This document shows positions 1 through 11,500 of a stretch of 64,000 nucleotides of DNA, piece after piece. Position 1 is the first letter of the stretch. Each line of letters opens with the position of its first letter. The notes under the pieces were generated by a model, which saw only the letters and a program-made list of their open reading frames with translations, was not told where the DNA came from and did not search any database. Source of the stretch: Pythium myriotylum (lineage: Eukaryota > Oomycota > Peronosporomycetes > Pythiales > Pythiaceae); NCBI GenBank assembly GCA_023091665.1, contig JALJCQ010000004.1:1054001-1118000 (forward strand). Reading direction: 5' to 3'. The position numbers were made by a program, and so were the translations under genes.

Positions 1-253
1 TGTCATGTATCCTTCAACACGCTTCATGATGATCTCCTTGGACGTCGGGTTCTTCTCATCTGACGATGGCATCGTCAGGTTGGGGAAGCAAAGTAAAAGT
101 AAACGGGAAGCTGACCGTACATTTGACGCCGACCATGAAGTGCTCGAGCGCCTTCTTGTAGAGACCGAATGCCTCCTCGTAGTTCTTTTTGTTGTCTTCA
201 TTGATCGCAAGCGTCACGATCTCGATGGCTTGCGGGATGAACTTGTTCTCCAT
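1..253 (-). CDS. VPS4: VPS4 AAA-ATPase, N-terminal (MIT) part, truncated by window edge
   Basis: Partial gene; the rest lies beyond base 1. Exons on the minus strand are 253-121 and 59-1, separated by a 61-bp GT-AG intron. The ATG at 253 gives MENKFIPQAIEIVTLAINED, and after splicing the chain runs through GVKYEKNPTSKEIIMKRVEG, the MIT domain of VPS4. A Met 15 codons upstream (298) is also in frame, but VPS4 proteins normally begin right at the MIT helix, so 253 is preferred. By family knowledge VPS4 is the hexameric ATPase that disassembles ESCRT-III in endosomal sorting, cytokinesis and membrane repair; the MIT domain binds CHMP tails. The AAA domain is not in the window. A CHMP5 gene lies at the other end of the window. 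Confidence 0.9.
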
Positions 254-392
254 CGCAATCCGCTTTTTCGACTCTGACCTCTGTTTCTCTCGTTTCACCT
301 TGGAGTGAAGGTCGAGACTGGGTGATGATTCTACACATTGTTAAGTCTCTCTCAGTACTGGTGTTGGACACCACCCCACTTCAACATTCCAA
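254..392. promoter_or_regulatory. Short divergent promoter region, VPS4 / EF-hand gene
   Basis: Only 139 bp separate the two divergent start codons, so both promoters and both 5' UTRs must lie here or overlap the genes. It contains pyrimidine-rich stretches (for example near 280-295). I see no recognisable TATA box. Inferred from gene arrangement only. Confidence 0.45.
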
Positions 393-3300
393 ATGGGTGC
401 CAACTTCTCGAGAGGTCACACGGACGAGTTCGTGGCGGCCGTCCTGCCGCGCTCTTGGAACGAGCTCGAGCTCTTTCACACTCGTTATCAGCAAGAAGCC
501 CACCGACGAAGAGTAAGCGAGCCCCAGAGCCAGTTCTTCCTCACATTCTCCATCTTTCGCTCAGTTGTAAGCCCGCGGGAGGAACGCGACGACTGGAGAG
601 AACGAGCGCGCCTGTTACGCGCGTTCGACAGCCTGGATAGACAACACCGACAGCGCATTCCCGCGCTTGATTTCTTCGCAGGACTCGCACTTGTCACGAC
701 CGGGAAGAAGGCCACAAAAGTCGAATGTAAGAACGGGGGCTTCGTGACCCAATCCCTCAACAGATTGACTAAGCCTCCTTGAGATAGTTTTGCTCTCGCT
801 CTTCGATAATGCCGGGCTCAAAACCATGAATGCATGTGAGATCACAATCATGGTGCATGCCGCGGCGCGAGGACTCGCAATGTTCAGGTTTACTTCTGAG
901 TGGGATCAGAGATCATTGAGTTTGTTGGGCAAACGTAAGTCCATCGCGGGATGCTACACGTATTCATAGATACGATGGACATTTTGTTAGGTATTGCTGG
1001 AGGAGAGGAAGATGTATTGCGCACGGACCTTGCTGAGAGAGTGCTGATGGACCCAGAAATTGTGTTTTTCATGAATGGTTTGGATAACGTAAAGACGTTG
1101 GGTTGCCCACATACCCTCCAAATCACTAACCTTTGGATTGCACAGGAAGCGACGATGACATCTGACTCGTTACTATTCCAGCAATATCTGTTACTCAAAA
1201 AAAGCGCTGCCACCGAACTTCGTGTACATCACGCTTGTTTGGAGAGGGATCGCGGAATCGGTTCAGCCCTGAGACAACCTAACAGGCTTGATGAATGCGC
1301 CCCTCAACTCTACAAAGTAAGCCTTACTGGGTGCCAAAGTTTGGGTATACAGCAAGAAATCAAGCACTCGACTGCCGTCCCCGCGATAGAGGCAATCCTG
1401 AGGCGACTTGAAGAAGCAATTCATCCACAACGATGGGACCAGCAAAACTTGATCAGCGCAAGATATGCTATATCACCATCAATGAGTCCGCTCCAGTCGG
1501 GTGCAAAACGTGTGGATATTCGTACTCTTGATCGCCTCGTCAAGCTTGTTTCAAAAGGCTCACGAAGTCTACCCGCAAGAGAAGTAAGCAGAGGTAAAGG
1601 ATACCAAGAAGCAGGCTAACAAAATGATCTGTACAGGCAAATGCATTGATGAAGATTGTGAGTGCTGACCAGCTCAACAAAGTCAGAAGCAGCCAGATCG
1701 GTCGGGCGTTGCGACCGCGATTGACCAGATTGTCACTTCCAGAATCATCTCTGTGGAGAGCTGCGGCGGAGTATGTCCACGATCTTGCCCACTCGTGTAA
1801 ACTGTGTTGGGTTCGCTGGTTTCCAAAACCAGAAATAAAGGTGCCAGGAATTCCCAAAACAAACCCGTCATCCTCACATGCTGGCTTCGAGCTCAACTAT
1901 CACTTCAAGGCATATGTGAATGTTGACGAAGATGAATACAAGAATGGGATCGAGAAATCTGAGCAAGTTGACGGATCTCCGATGTGTTTACGACTGCGCG
2001 CAATCCAACGGGATCAAGCACCAGGAGACAAAGACCAATTTGAGGGGCACTGCGCACTCGTACTTAGACTCCTGTTAAAGAGCGAACTGACAGGTGCGTC
2101 TGAGATCTTCTACCCAAAGTGATTACTAAAATATTGTTCTTGCGAGCTCAGATGAACAGGCTGTTGAGGTCATATCCACAATTCAGACCTTCCTCTGTGA
2201 CGAGTCCACTCGAGACTTGATCAGTTTTGCTCTCGACGGATGTGAAGGTGGGCAGAAATGGTTCTGGACCGGCTACGTAAACTAAGTATTGAGCACTGTA
2301 ATGGGCACCGCAGCGACCATCAAAAACGAGGAGGGATTGGCAGAACGGTTTCTCTGCTTGCACCTGCGTTTCAAAGACAACATATTTGAGGCATTTGAGG
2401 TAGGATGGGTTTGTGATTATGTGGGCTCAGTTCTGGATCTGTCCAGGCAAATCTATCGGTGGTGGGTGTAGACAGCGACCGGATGCCATCTTGCTCGTCT
2501 GTTCCATGGTTTGTTCGTTTCAATCAACTTTGGTGTCGCTGCTGATGCTCTGATCAGAACGGCAGAAGCGATCGCCGAGCAGTTCTCGTTGCTTATGAAG
2601 CTCGAGGAGCGCGAGCGTCTCCTTCTCTCAATTTTCGCGCGATTTGATCAAAATAAAGACGGGTACTGGTCGTTACAGGTTTGGAGTATCATATAGTGGG
2701 TCATTGTCAGCACGTTGCTCGCTAAACGTTGTTTTGTTCAATATGCCAGGACTTTAATGCATTCCAGCAAGCTGCTCGACAGAAAACGCTAAATGAAGTC
2801 GAATTCTCGAAATGCTTTCGCGGAAGTAAATACTTAAATGCCGATGAGTTCATTGTGCGCTTTGAGCGGTACTCTACAGATGAGCTTCGGTCGCTGATCG
2901 AGAACCTCAGTCTCGGTATTTTTTTTTCTCTCACCATCGAATGCCGACACTGCCAGCGTATTGCTGAATGTCGTGTTGGGATGCAGGTTCACTCGTTTCT
3001 CAAATCAAAGGGACGTGTATAGCCACGGTTTCACTGGACAAAGGCGAGCTACAAGTGCTAGAGTCCAGCTTTAATGCGAAGTCGTGGGCGCGAGCGCGAC
3101 TGAAGGACGTGATTCATGCTGTCCAATCGCTGAGCGATTTGAGTTGTGAAATTTATTTCCAGAGTCTAGCTCAAGTGTTGTTGAACTTCGAAATCGGAGA
3201 CACTTGGTGGAAGCACTTTCTTCGACCAAGCTCACTAGTCGATGGGTTTCGTAAGGTGTGCAGCTTTTTGAGTCCCAAACATACTAAGCACGACCAGGAG

Positions 3301-3597
3301 ATCCCCTGCCAAAGTCTATTTTGCTCTATCGAAAACGAACTTGCGAAATCAGTCCAGCAGCTAGATTATGAAGACCAGCTACACAATCTTCCACCTGGAA
3401 CATGTGCGCGACGCGCAAGCACGCTGAGGAAGGTGTACAATGCAGCTCTTTTGATGCTCAATCGTGTGGACAGTATAGAGACAGTGTCAATCGAGAGCCC
3501 GCAAGTGGATTTTGTGTGCGAACTAGATAACTTCAACTGGATACGTGTCGTTCGGGAAGCGACTGAGCAACTTAATCAAGTTCACAAAGACGTCTAA
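393..3597 (+). CDS. EF-hand protein of unknown function, ten exons
   Basis: Reconstructed exons: 393-726, 788-934, 991-1088, 1146-1583, 1637-2093, 2152-2247, 2314-2399, 2472-2678, 2750-2915, 2987-3597, giving 879 residues with every junction in phase. The clearest motif is a canonical calcium-binding loop, DQNKDGYWSLQ-D, in exon 8, with its position-12 Asp supplied by exon 9. A weaker EF-hand-like pair lies near residues 75-160 (LLRAFDSLDRQ, LLSLFDNAGLKTMNACE). The C-terminal 200 residues (exon 10) are helical with no domain I can name. There are no membrane segments and no signal peptide, so it is probably a cytosolic calcium-responsive protein, perhaps flagellar, but the role is unknown. 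Exon 1 could hide an extra intron around 513-564, although removing it creates a stop. Confidence 0.7.
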
Positions 3598-3648
3598 TAA
3601 TACCATGGTAACTTTGTACATAGTGTTGAGGTTTGAGCTCAAGAAGCC

Positions 3649-6600
3649 ATGAGCTCACGCTGGGCCGACTTGTCTGAAGAAGCCATTCCTTCCGAGGGGG
3701 GGTCCACGAGGCTTCATGCTGCCCGTCAACACAGGCACGAGCTCAAGTATGGTCAAGCCGTGCAGGAGCTTGAAGAGGCCCTGAAGGTTTATTTCGCACG
3801 CTTCCGGAGTGCCTTGCATCATGTTGATGGTCACATTGTATATTATCCTCAGGAAGGAGAAGACTCAGAAATTGTCTGGGGTGAGCTCGCATCGGCACTA
3901 TACGATTCGTGGGAACGGCTTGTGACCCTGCTTCATGACCCACTGTGTCTGGAGGGCGTCAGGGTTGGTCTTGACTGTGCTGACGACGCACTTGGCAAGG
4001 TTACACTCCAGGCAAGTCCGATAAATTTTGCGTCATCAGACAAGACATCGCTCACCGTAAGCTGTTGTCTCTTGGTAGAGAGCATACAATGCATTTATTG
4101 TTGCGATGGAGTTCCCGGCAAACAAGAGGCAACCGCTACTGCTTCTTAAGCTAGTTATGCTTTATTTCGAATTTCGAGCTTATCATGGTGCACTCTCTGT
4201 CTGCACCCTTCTTGTCGAGGGGTATGGGGAGCAACCTGCCATTCGCGAGTCAGTATTTCTTTGCGCTGTATCCGCACAGGCGCTTCGGAGGCACCGCGAG
4301 AGCGCCAACTACTTTGTGTATCTAGCCGATCATCCTCCTTACAAGCTCTCAGCGCACCATATGTATCTTCTTGCGGCGATAGAGTTGGACAAAGCTGACG
4401 GTGCTCGTGATGCCGCCCGTGAAGCATACTCACAGGCATACAAGGCCATGATTGGACTCAGCCCGACAACTAGTTCAGAGAGGACTGCCCATCACTTGTA
4501 CAAGACATCTCATAAGAACGAAGTCCAGCGTGCACAGATATGGATACGCGACTACGCAACGTGGATCGAGTTAGCTAAAAAATTAGCAGCGCATAACTTT
4601 CCGCTCCTCGTTTGCGGTATCTTCGACGTTACTTACGTGCAAAGCCACTCGATTCAGCGCGAGGATCTCATACTACAAGGGATGTGCCGTTATCGTATCG
4701 GAGAGATCCATCGTGCTTCGGAGATGCTAGCGTTGGCATTACGTATGAATTATTGGTGTAAGCACTGCAGGTACCTACTCACACGAGTAAGTGACACGTG
4801 GCGAATCCAGTTCCATAATGAAGATGCAGCTGCAAAAGCAATTCAACACACTCTTCGGAGGTACTGGAAGCGCCTTATGTGGCGATCTGTGGCGGTATGT
4901 CGAGGTATCCTATCGCTGAAGTATGCGGCATTTGGGCTGAATGAGCTTGTACACCCTGTTCACAGCAACGTCTTACGATTAGGAAACGAGATCGTAAGGC
5001 TAGAATGATTCAGTTTGCATGGAGACAACACCTCGCTCGACTGAAGTCCGCTGCTCTAGCCAAACTTTACCGTGATAGAGAAGAAGTCGAGATTGCTTTG
5101 ATTGCCGCAGAGGACTGGATCGCCATTGCAAAGAGGCAGAATCTGGCATCCAGGAAGATTCAGTCTCTGTATGCACTCTTCGTGGCAAAGAAAGAAGTGC
5201 GGCTTCGGCTAGCCATACGAGACAGGAGGAATATTGTTTTTCAATCTCTAACAACCGCTAAATCGAGAAACACTAAGAGGTATGTCCTCGCAACCTGGCA
5301 GCATTTTGTTTTTCTCGAGAAGCAAAATCGAGACGCAGCGGCGAGTTTGATCCAACGAAACGTCCGTGGATTCTTTGATCGGAAGTCCTACTATCGCCTG
5401 CTCCAGGCCAAAGTCCGAAGCCAGGAGATTATTGTGATGTGCTCAAGTCGCAATGCGTTAAAAGTTGAGCGCCAGGCGCTCAATGTATGGCATCAATTCG
5501 CATTGCAGAGGAGAGAGATGAAATTTCAAGGGTCCCAGCGCATACAGCGAGCTTGGCGCCGTTATCTCGACCGAAAACGATACAACCACGAGTTGCGACG
5601 TCATGCTCTGGCAACCGATTTAATGCATAAAATGGTCGCTGATAAGAGAAACTTGCAAATGCGTTCCATGTGGAAAACTCTTGCTAGAAATGCCGTGATC
5701 TGTCGTATGAAGAAACATCGATGTGCCGTTACGATTCAGCGCCATGTCCGCGGTCTTCTTGCACGGAAGACAGTACGAGCCTTACGATCGAAAAACAGAA
5801 GACTTGCTATTATTCTCAACACGATGCTGTCTCGATCAAACAAGCGCGTCCTTAAAACTGTCTTTGACGGTCTCTTCAGATTCGTTGGTTCACGAAGAAA
5901 ACAACGGGAAGAGTCGGCTGCTGTTGTGCAACGCATATATCGGAGACGTCTAGTGGAGAAACGCGAGAGGTTTTTGGCAGAGTGTAATCGTATCTTGCGA
6001 GAACCAGAAATGACCCTCCGTGGTAAATCCCCACCATACGTGAAGCGAGTTTGTTTCGTTGTAATTGCTATGCTTCGCCAACAGAATCGAATCGATAGAT
6101 CAATGGCAAGTAGCATCATTCAAAAATGGTATCGCTCAACGATGAGGCGACGCTGTCTTCGCAGTTCACTGGACAAACTACGAAGACAGCGAGACATATT
6201 GAGAATCCTGCACGTGAACTTTTTATCGCTGGCGTTGCTATTCTTCCAACAGTTGAAGACAAGAGTGAAATCGAAAAAATCGCACCAAGATCAGATGGCC
6301 CGACGAATTCAGCGAATGATATCGTCGTGGGTGAATTATCGTCGATTTCGTCGACTACTAACCTTTCGCGAACACCAAAAAGCTCGAGTAGACAGATACG
6401 TAAGAAATCACCAGCTTCAGCTAACGAGGCGATGCTTCAACGCATGGCGCGTCAATCTCTATTCCGAGTGGCACATGTTTAGCGATGCCGCACAACGTAT
6501 CCAGCGAATGTATAGAACGAGACGAGCCAGACTAGATGCTAAGCGCACCTTGAACAAACATGCCGCACGAGCCCGACTACTCGACTCGTTCCACCTCAAG

Positions 6601-7675
6601 CCTTTAGAGCGATGTTTTCTCCAGTGGGAAGAACGGATAATCAAAAGAGGCATCATGATGGTGAGGAGTGCTGCAAAATCTGCAAATGAACTGACAACGG
6701 CCAAATGGAGAGCTGCGATAATGAATACGGACTCGATCTGCCGACAACCCGCCCCTTTGGAAACTATCGAACAGGTAGGTGAGTGCGAAAAATTTCTGCT
6801 TGCATGATGGCTAAACTACTGAACTTAGCGCGCAAAACTTCCCTCATTGCTGTTCTACTCGCTGCTGAGCCGTGTTCGTCAATCGGGAGTGTTCCAACTG
6901 TCACTCGCGTACGACGTGGTTTGTGTCTAATGTGACGGATTATCCTAACGCGGAACTTCACAGGCCCGCCTTCCCAGCGCTCACGATACGCCAACTCCAA
7001 CAGCTATGCGGATTCGCTTCGAGCATCATTGTCGATGGGGGTGGCAATCGGGGAGGTGAGCCGCACTTGGCTGAACTGGTCGTGGACGCCATGGTATCTA
7101 CACAGCATCCATGCCCTACCCAGAAACTCATCCTCTACAACAGCAGGCTAAGCTCCGCCCACATGAAGGCTCTGCAAGCTGCGCTCAGGCGTCCGTACGC
7201 CCAGACCACGTCCCTCGTGCTGTGTAACATGGAGTTATCCAACGTCGGCGTCATGGCTTTGGCGATATCGATCTGCCACGGCCACAGCAAGCTCGAGCAA
7301 GTGGTGCTCGAGGCGTGCGGCATCGGCAGCGCGGGCGCGTCGGCCATCGCGGAGGCGCTGTGCCACTCGAAGCTCCTGTGGAAGCTCGATCTGAGCCACA
7401 ACCGCATCGGCGACAGCGCGTGCGCGGCGCTGGCGCAGGCGCTCGTGGTCTCCGCGTCGCTGCGCGTGGTGGCGCTGAGCGGCAATGCGATCTCGGACCG
7501 CGGCGCGCTGCGGCACTTGGCGCCAGCGCTGCGGCGCGTGATGGACGCTCCGTCCTCGCGCCTCGAGTGCGTGGTGCTGCGGCAGCTCCCGCGCATCTCC
7601 CCACGAGGCCGTGACGCACTTCAACAGGCCACCAGTCGTTGGCCACCGACGAGGCTCGCCGTTTTGGTGGATTAG
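3649..7675 (+). CDS. TPR / IQ-motif / leucine-rich repeat scaffold protein
   Basis: Five-exon model: 3649-4011, 4079-4894, 4966-6774, 6829-6908, 6964-7675 (1,259 residues). Residues about 20-300 look like TPR-type helical repeats (AVQELEEALKVYFARF; ALSVCTLLVEGYGEQPAIRE). From about 380 to 960 there are many IQ calmodulin-binding motifs (AASLIQRNVRGFFDRKSYYR, AVTIQRHVRGLLARK, AQRIQRMYRTRRAR). The last 230 residues are ribonuclease-inhibitor-type LRRs (LWKLDLSHNRIGDSACAALA). Intron 1 uses a GC donor (CAG/GCAAGT). The join of the LRR exon is inferred from matching phase and a 55-bp intron; the LRR part could instead be a separate small gene starting near 6872. By family analogy it may be a calmodulin-binding scaffold of the axoneme or centrosome. 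Confidence 0.65.
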
Positions 7676-7852
7676 GGGTTGTTGATTAGTGGTGGAAATA
7701 CAAAACGAAAGGATTCCATTGGCTAGAAAAGAGAGCAACTTGGGTGGGCTGGGGAGGACGAACGTCAGCCGGTGGTTTTGATCTCGCATTACCACCAAGC
7801 GACGGAACGACGCATCCACTCGCCATTCTCCGATCTCCCTTGTCCAGCAAAC
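7676..7852 (+). promoter_or_regulatory. GMP synthase promoter region
   Basis: 177 bp between the upstream LRR gene stop and the GMP synthase ATG. A pyrimidine-rich CCATTCTCC lies about 30 bp before the ATG and resembles the oomycete initiator core (TCAYTYY-like). This is a weak match and the call is inferential. Confidence 0.3.
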
Positions 7853-9498
7853 ATGGCCGAGCTCTCTCCTGTCACGAACCGCGAGCAGATCGCGATCTTG
7901 GACTTCGGGTCGCAGTTCAGCCACCTCATCGCGCGGCGCGTGCGTGGTACGTCTCTGTCAATCCTCTCGTTGAAGTGGAACCTACTGGCTCACGGGTGGA
8001 ATGGACAGAGCTCCACGTCTTCTGTGAACTCTACTCATGCCTTGTCGAGCCGGAAGAGCTCAAGAAGCACAAGCTCACCGGCATTATTCTGTCGGGTGGC
8101 CCGAACTCCGTCTTCGATCCTGATGCCCCTCACGTGAAGCCGGGTGTGTGGAAGCTCATTGAGGAGCTCAAGCTCCCCGTTCTCGGCATTTGCTACGGCC
8201 TCCAAGAGCTAGCTTTCACCAACGAAGGCTCGGTGGCACCAGGTGCGCGTCGCGAGTACGGCAAGGCCATCGTCCACAAGAAGGACGGCGTGGACTGCGG
8301 TGGTCTCTTCGAGGGCCTGCCCAACGAGTTCCAAGTGTGGATGAGCCATGCTGATAAACTCACTTCGGTCCCGAAAGGCTTTGTTGACATCGCGTTCACG
8401 GAGAACTCGGAGCACACGGCTATCGTGAATGTCGAGAAGAAGTTTTATGGCATCCAGTTCCATCCTGAAGTCACGCACTCGCCACTCGGCAAGGACATCC
8501 TCAAAAACTTCGTCGTCAACATTTGCGGGTCACCGACCGACTGGGACATGCGCAACATTGCGGATGCCTTCATCGAGGAGGTTCGTGCGCTTGTTGGCCC
8601 GGAGGGGCATGTTATCGGTGCTGTCAGCGGTGGCGTCGATTCTTCTGTTGCCGCCGTGCTCCTCCAACGCGCCCTCGGCGACCGTTTCCACGCAGTGCTC
8701 ATCGACAACGGTCTTCTTCGTAAGGACGAATCCACCGAAGTGGTTGAGCGCCTCCAGAAGAAGCTGAACATCAACCTCAAGTGCATTGACGCGTCCGAGC
8801 GATTCCTCACCGCGCTGAAGGGCGTTACTGAACCGGAGACCAAGCGCAAGACAATCGGCAACCTCTTCATTGAGATTTTCCAGGAGGAAGCTGCGCGCAT
8901 CGGCAAAGTCGACTTCTTGCTCCAGGGCACGCTGTACCCGGACGTGATTGAAAGCATCTCTTACAAGGGTCCATCGGCCACCATCAAGACGCATCACAAC
9001 GTTGGTGGTCTGCCGGAGAAGATGCACCTCAAGCTTATCGAACCACTCCGTGAGCTGTTCAAGGACGAGGTGCGCGAGCTTGGCATGGCCCTGGGCATTG
9101 ACGAGGAAAGCGTGTGGCGCCACCCGTTCCCTGGTCCAGGCCTCGCGATCCGCGTGCTCGGGGAGATCACGAAGGAAGCGTTGGATACGCTTCGTCAAGC
9201 GGACGCGATCTTCCTCGAGGAGCTGCGCAACAGTGGCCACTACAAGACCACTGGCCAGGCGTTCTGCGTGCTGCTGCCGGTCAAATCTGTCGGTGTTATG
9301 GGAGACGGCCGCACGTACGAGAAGGTCGTGGCGATTCGTGCGGTTTCGACGTCAGACTACATGACGGCTGACTGGTACCACATGCCGTACGAGGTGCTCG
9401 GCCGCATGTCGAACCGCATCATCAACGAGGTTCGCGGCGTGAACCGCGTCGTGTACGACATTTCGTCCAAGCCTCCGGCCACCATTGAGTGGGAGTAA
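7853..9498 (+). CDS. guaA: GMP synthase (glutamine-hydrolysing)
   Basis: Exons 7853-7946 and 8009-9498 (62-bp intron), 527 residues, close to the usual ~525. It makes GMP from XMP, glutamine and ATP in purine synthesis. The class I glutamine amidotransferase domain (about 15-210) has the nucleophile motif GICYGLQ and the His-Glu pair in GIQFHPEVTHS. The ATP-pyrophosphatase domain follows, with P-loop SGGVDSS, and then the dimerisation domain ending in PPATIEWE, which is typical of the family. The splice rejoins VRELHVFCELYSC exactly as conserved. The start codon fits the family length. The stretch ELAFTNEGSV after the catalytic Cys differs from the usual Gly-rich segment there but aligns without a gap. 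Confidence 0.95.
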
Positions 9499-9603
9499 GC
9501 GTAGCGATCACATTAAAGCCTTCCCTAGGAACCCACATACATCACTCTACACACGACAGCAGTGTAACATAATGCAAGTGCCACAATAGAATTGAACGAA
9601 CCC

Positions 9604-11409
9604 ATGCTTGACAGTGTTGAAGAACCCAACTGGGGCCAGTATTATGGGGCCACTCCTTGGAGTGTCTGTCGACAAAGTGGACAGGAAATAATGATTCCCA
9701 AGGACGAGGGCAGAAGCCCGCGACATCGCTCGGCGCCTTCTGGACCAAGGACTCCTCTGCATTCCGCTGACGAGAGTACGATCGCCGCTTCAGAAGATGA
9801 AGACACCACTGAGTCGCTCGCGTCCCCGCTTCTCGCAAGCCACAAGGGCTCGGGGCCCAGCATGAAGCCGCATCGCAGCCACGATGCCATCGGTTTCACG
9901 TGGTTCCATCATCGCTCCCCCTCACCTACGGCCCGCTGCAGTGCACTCCCGCTGCTCGGCAAACAGGGCGTGATCGTTTTGCTGTGCGTGATCAACCTGT
10001 TCAACTACATCGACCGTGGTATCATCCCCGGGTCGCCTGAAAAGTTCCAGAGCTTCATCTCGCGGACCCTCCATGTTGAGCCCACGCGCCAAAGCTTCTT
10101 CCTCGGAGTCCTTGCATCCTCGTTCATCGCCAGCTACTCAGTTTGCGCCATGGTCTTTGGCTACTGGGCGACCAAGTTCCGGCCGTTCCGCATGATCGCG
10201 CTCGGAATGTCTGTGTGGGCCGTCGCTGTAGTATGCTGCGGCGTCGCCCATGCAATCGACAGCTACTACTTCCTCGTCTTCGGTCGTGTGCTGAGCGGAG
10301 TCGGAGAGGCATCATTTCAGTGCAACGCCACCCCGTTTATCAATATGCACGCCCCGAAGCAGAACCGAACACTTTGGATGGGCGTTTACTTGGCCTCAAT
10401 CACTGTTGGGACGGCAATGGGCTACATTTACGGATCGATCGTCGCAGCGTCAAGCCTTACGTGGGCTGGCGCGTTCTACATGGAAGCTGTGGTCATGGTT
10501 TTTCTCATCCTGGGATGTTTATACTCTGTGCCTGAAGAGCTCGACACAGTCCCAGGCGGAAAAGAGAACAAATCGGGTTTTGTGGAGGACCGAGCTTACG
10601 ATGACCACCAAAACGCGGCGATTGCAGGGAGAGAAGCTAATTCCCCCGACGTCACTCCGGGTTTTTTCACGGGCTGGTGGGAGATCTTTCGCGATCCTGC
10701 GTTCACGCTCGTTGTACTCGGGCACGCATCCTACACGTTCTCGCTTGCTGCACTCAGTGTGTTCAGCCCCGTGATCCTCATCGGGCTCGGAATGTACGAG
10801 AAGGAGACACAAGTTGCTACCGCTTTTGGTGGGCTCATTGTCGTGACGGGGACATTTGGAACACCTGTTGGAGGGATATTGCTGGACCGGTTGACCAGGC
10901 GTTCCACTGCAGGCAGTGGGCAGCGTGCGTACATATCCGTCCAGATTATTTTCTGGCTCATGACCGCAGCTTTCGTCACCGCTATACTGATGATGGGAGT
11001 GACGCATTCGCGGGTGGGCTTTTTGAGCATCATGTCAATCTGCTTCATGTTCTTGTGCGCTCTCACTCCAGCCGAGACTGTCGCGGTAATGGAACTTTTC
11101 CCAGAGTCTCGACACGCGATGGCGATCGCGGCCAACACGCTTGTAATCCACGCGCTTGGCGATGTCCCGTCGCCAATAATCCTTGGCTGGTTGAAGGATA
11201 CCTGGGCGCCACACTGTGGGACTGTGGAGAAGGACGGAAGGGCAGTGCTGAATCCCGAGTGCTACAAAGATCGCGAGGGGCTGAAGCGGGTGCTTCTGTT
11301 CCCAATTCTTTGGCTAATCTGGGGTGTTTTGCTTTGGGGAGCAGCTGTGTTTGTAATGCGCCGCCGTCAACGTGGACACAGTTCTCGCAAGACACAATTG
11401 GAAGTGTAG
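9604..11409 (+). CDS. Spinster-like major facilitator superfamily transporter
   Basis: Single exon, about 601 residues from the first ATG at 9604. After a long Ser/Pro-rich cytosolic N-terminus (about 115 residues) there are roughly 12 hydrophobic segments. TM1 contains INLFNYIDRG, the characteristic spinster (SPNS) motif, and a loop GYWATKF follows TM2. A cytosolic central loop (near residues 300-340) divides the two halves. The C-terminus is basic (MRRRQRGHSSRK). By family knowledge spinster proteins export lysophospholipids, sphingosine phosphate or sugars from lysosomes or across the plasma membrane; the substrate here cannot be read from sequence. It is convergent with ARP1, 91 bp apart. 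A serine palmitoyltransferase gene 14 kb away is not evidence of a link. Confidence 0.88.
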   Translation: MLDSVEEPNWGQYYGATPWSVCRQSGQEIMIPKDEGRSPRHRSAPSGPRTPLHSADESTIAASEDEDTTESLASPLLASHKGSGPSMKPHRSHDAIGFTWFHHRSPSPTARCSALPLLGKQGVIVLLCVINLFNYIDRGIIPGSPEKFQSFISRTLHVEPTRQSFFLGVLASSFIASYSVCAMVFGYWATKFRPFRMIALGMSVWAVAVVCCGVAHAIDSYYFLVFGRVLSGVGEASFQCNATPFINMHAPKQNRTLWMGVYLASITVGTAMGYIYGSIVAASSLTWAGAFYMEAVVMVFLILGCLYSVPEELDTVPGGKENKSGFVEDRAYDDHQNAAIAGREANSPDVTPGFFTGWWEIFRDPAFTLVVLGHASYTFSLAALSVFSPVILIGLGMYEKETQVATAFGGLIVVTGTFGTPVGGILLDRLTRRSTAGSGQRAYISVQIIFWLMTAAFVTAILMMGVTHSRVGFLSIMSICFMFLCALTPAETVAVMELFPESRHAMAIAANTLVIHALGDVPSPIILGWLKDTWAPHCGTVEKDGRAVLNPECYKDREGLKRVLLFPILWLIWGVLLWGAAVFVMRRRQRGHSSRKTQLEV

Positions 11410-11500
11410 TAATCTCAACCAAAGCCGCAGATTATCATCACCCATTGAAACAGGCAGGTGTTTCACGCAACCCAGGACTTCAAAATCCATCTCTTCTTTC

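Noticed and set aside
513..564. Possible 52-bp intron (GTAAGC ... GCTCAG) in exon 1 of the EF-hand gene
   Set aside because: Removing it creates an immediate TAA, whereas reading through stays open into the conserved helices.
935..969. 35-bp intron choice ending at TTCATAG
   Set aside because: Too short for this genome; the acceptor at 990 gives 56 bp with the same frame.
1596..1604. GTATCCTTT on the minus strand
   Set aside because: It lies inside an intron of a plus-strand gene, on the wrong strand; about one such match is expected by chance.
4905..4913. GTATCCTAT as a second U12-type donor
   Set aside because: No phase-compatible acceptor; the ordinary GTATGT donor at 4895 fits exactly.
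7235..7924. 229-residue Arg/His-rich frame on the minus strand
   Set aside because: Shadow of the LRR exon; composition is dominated by Arg, Ala and His, with no motif.
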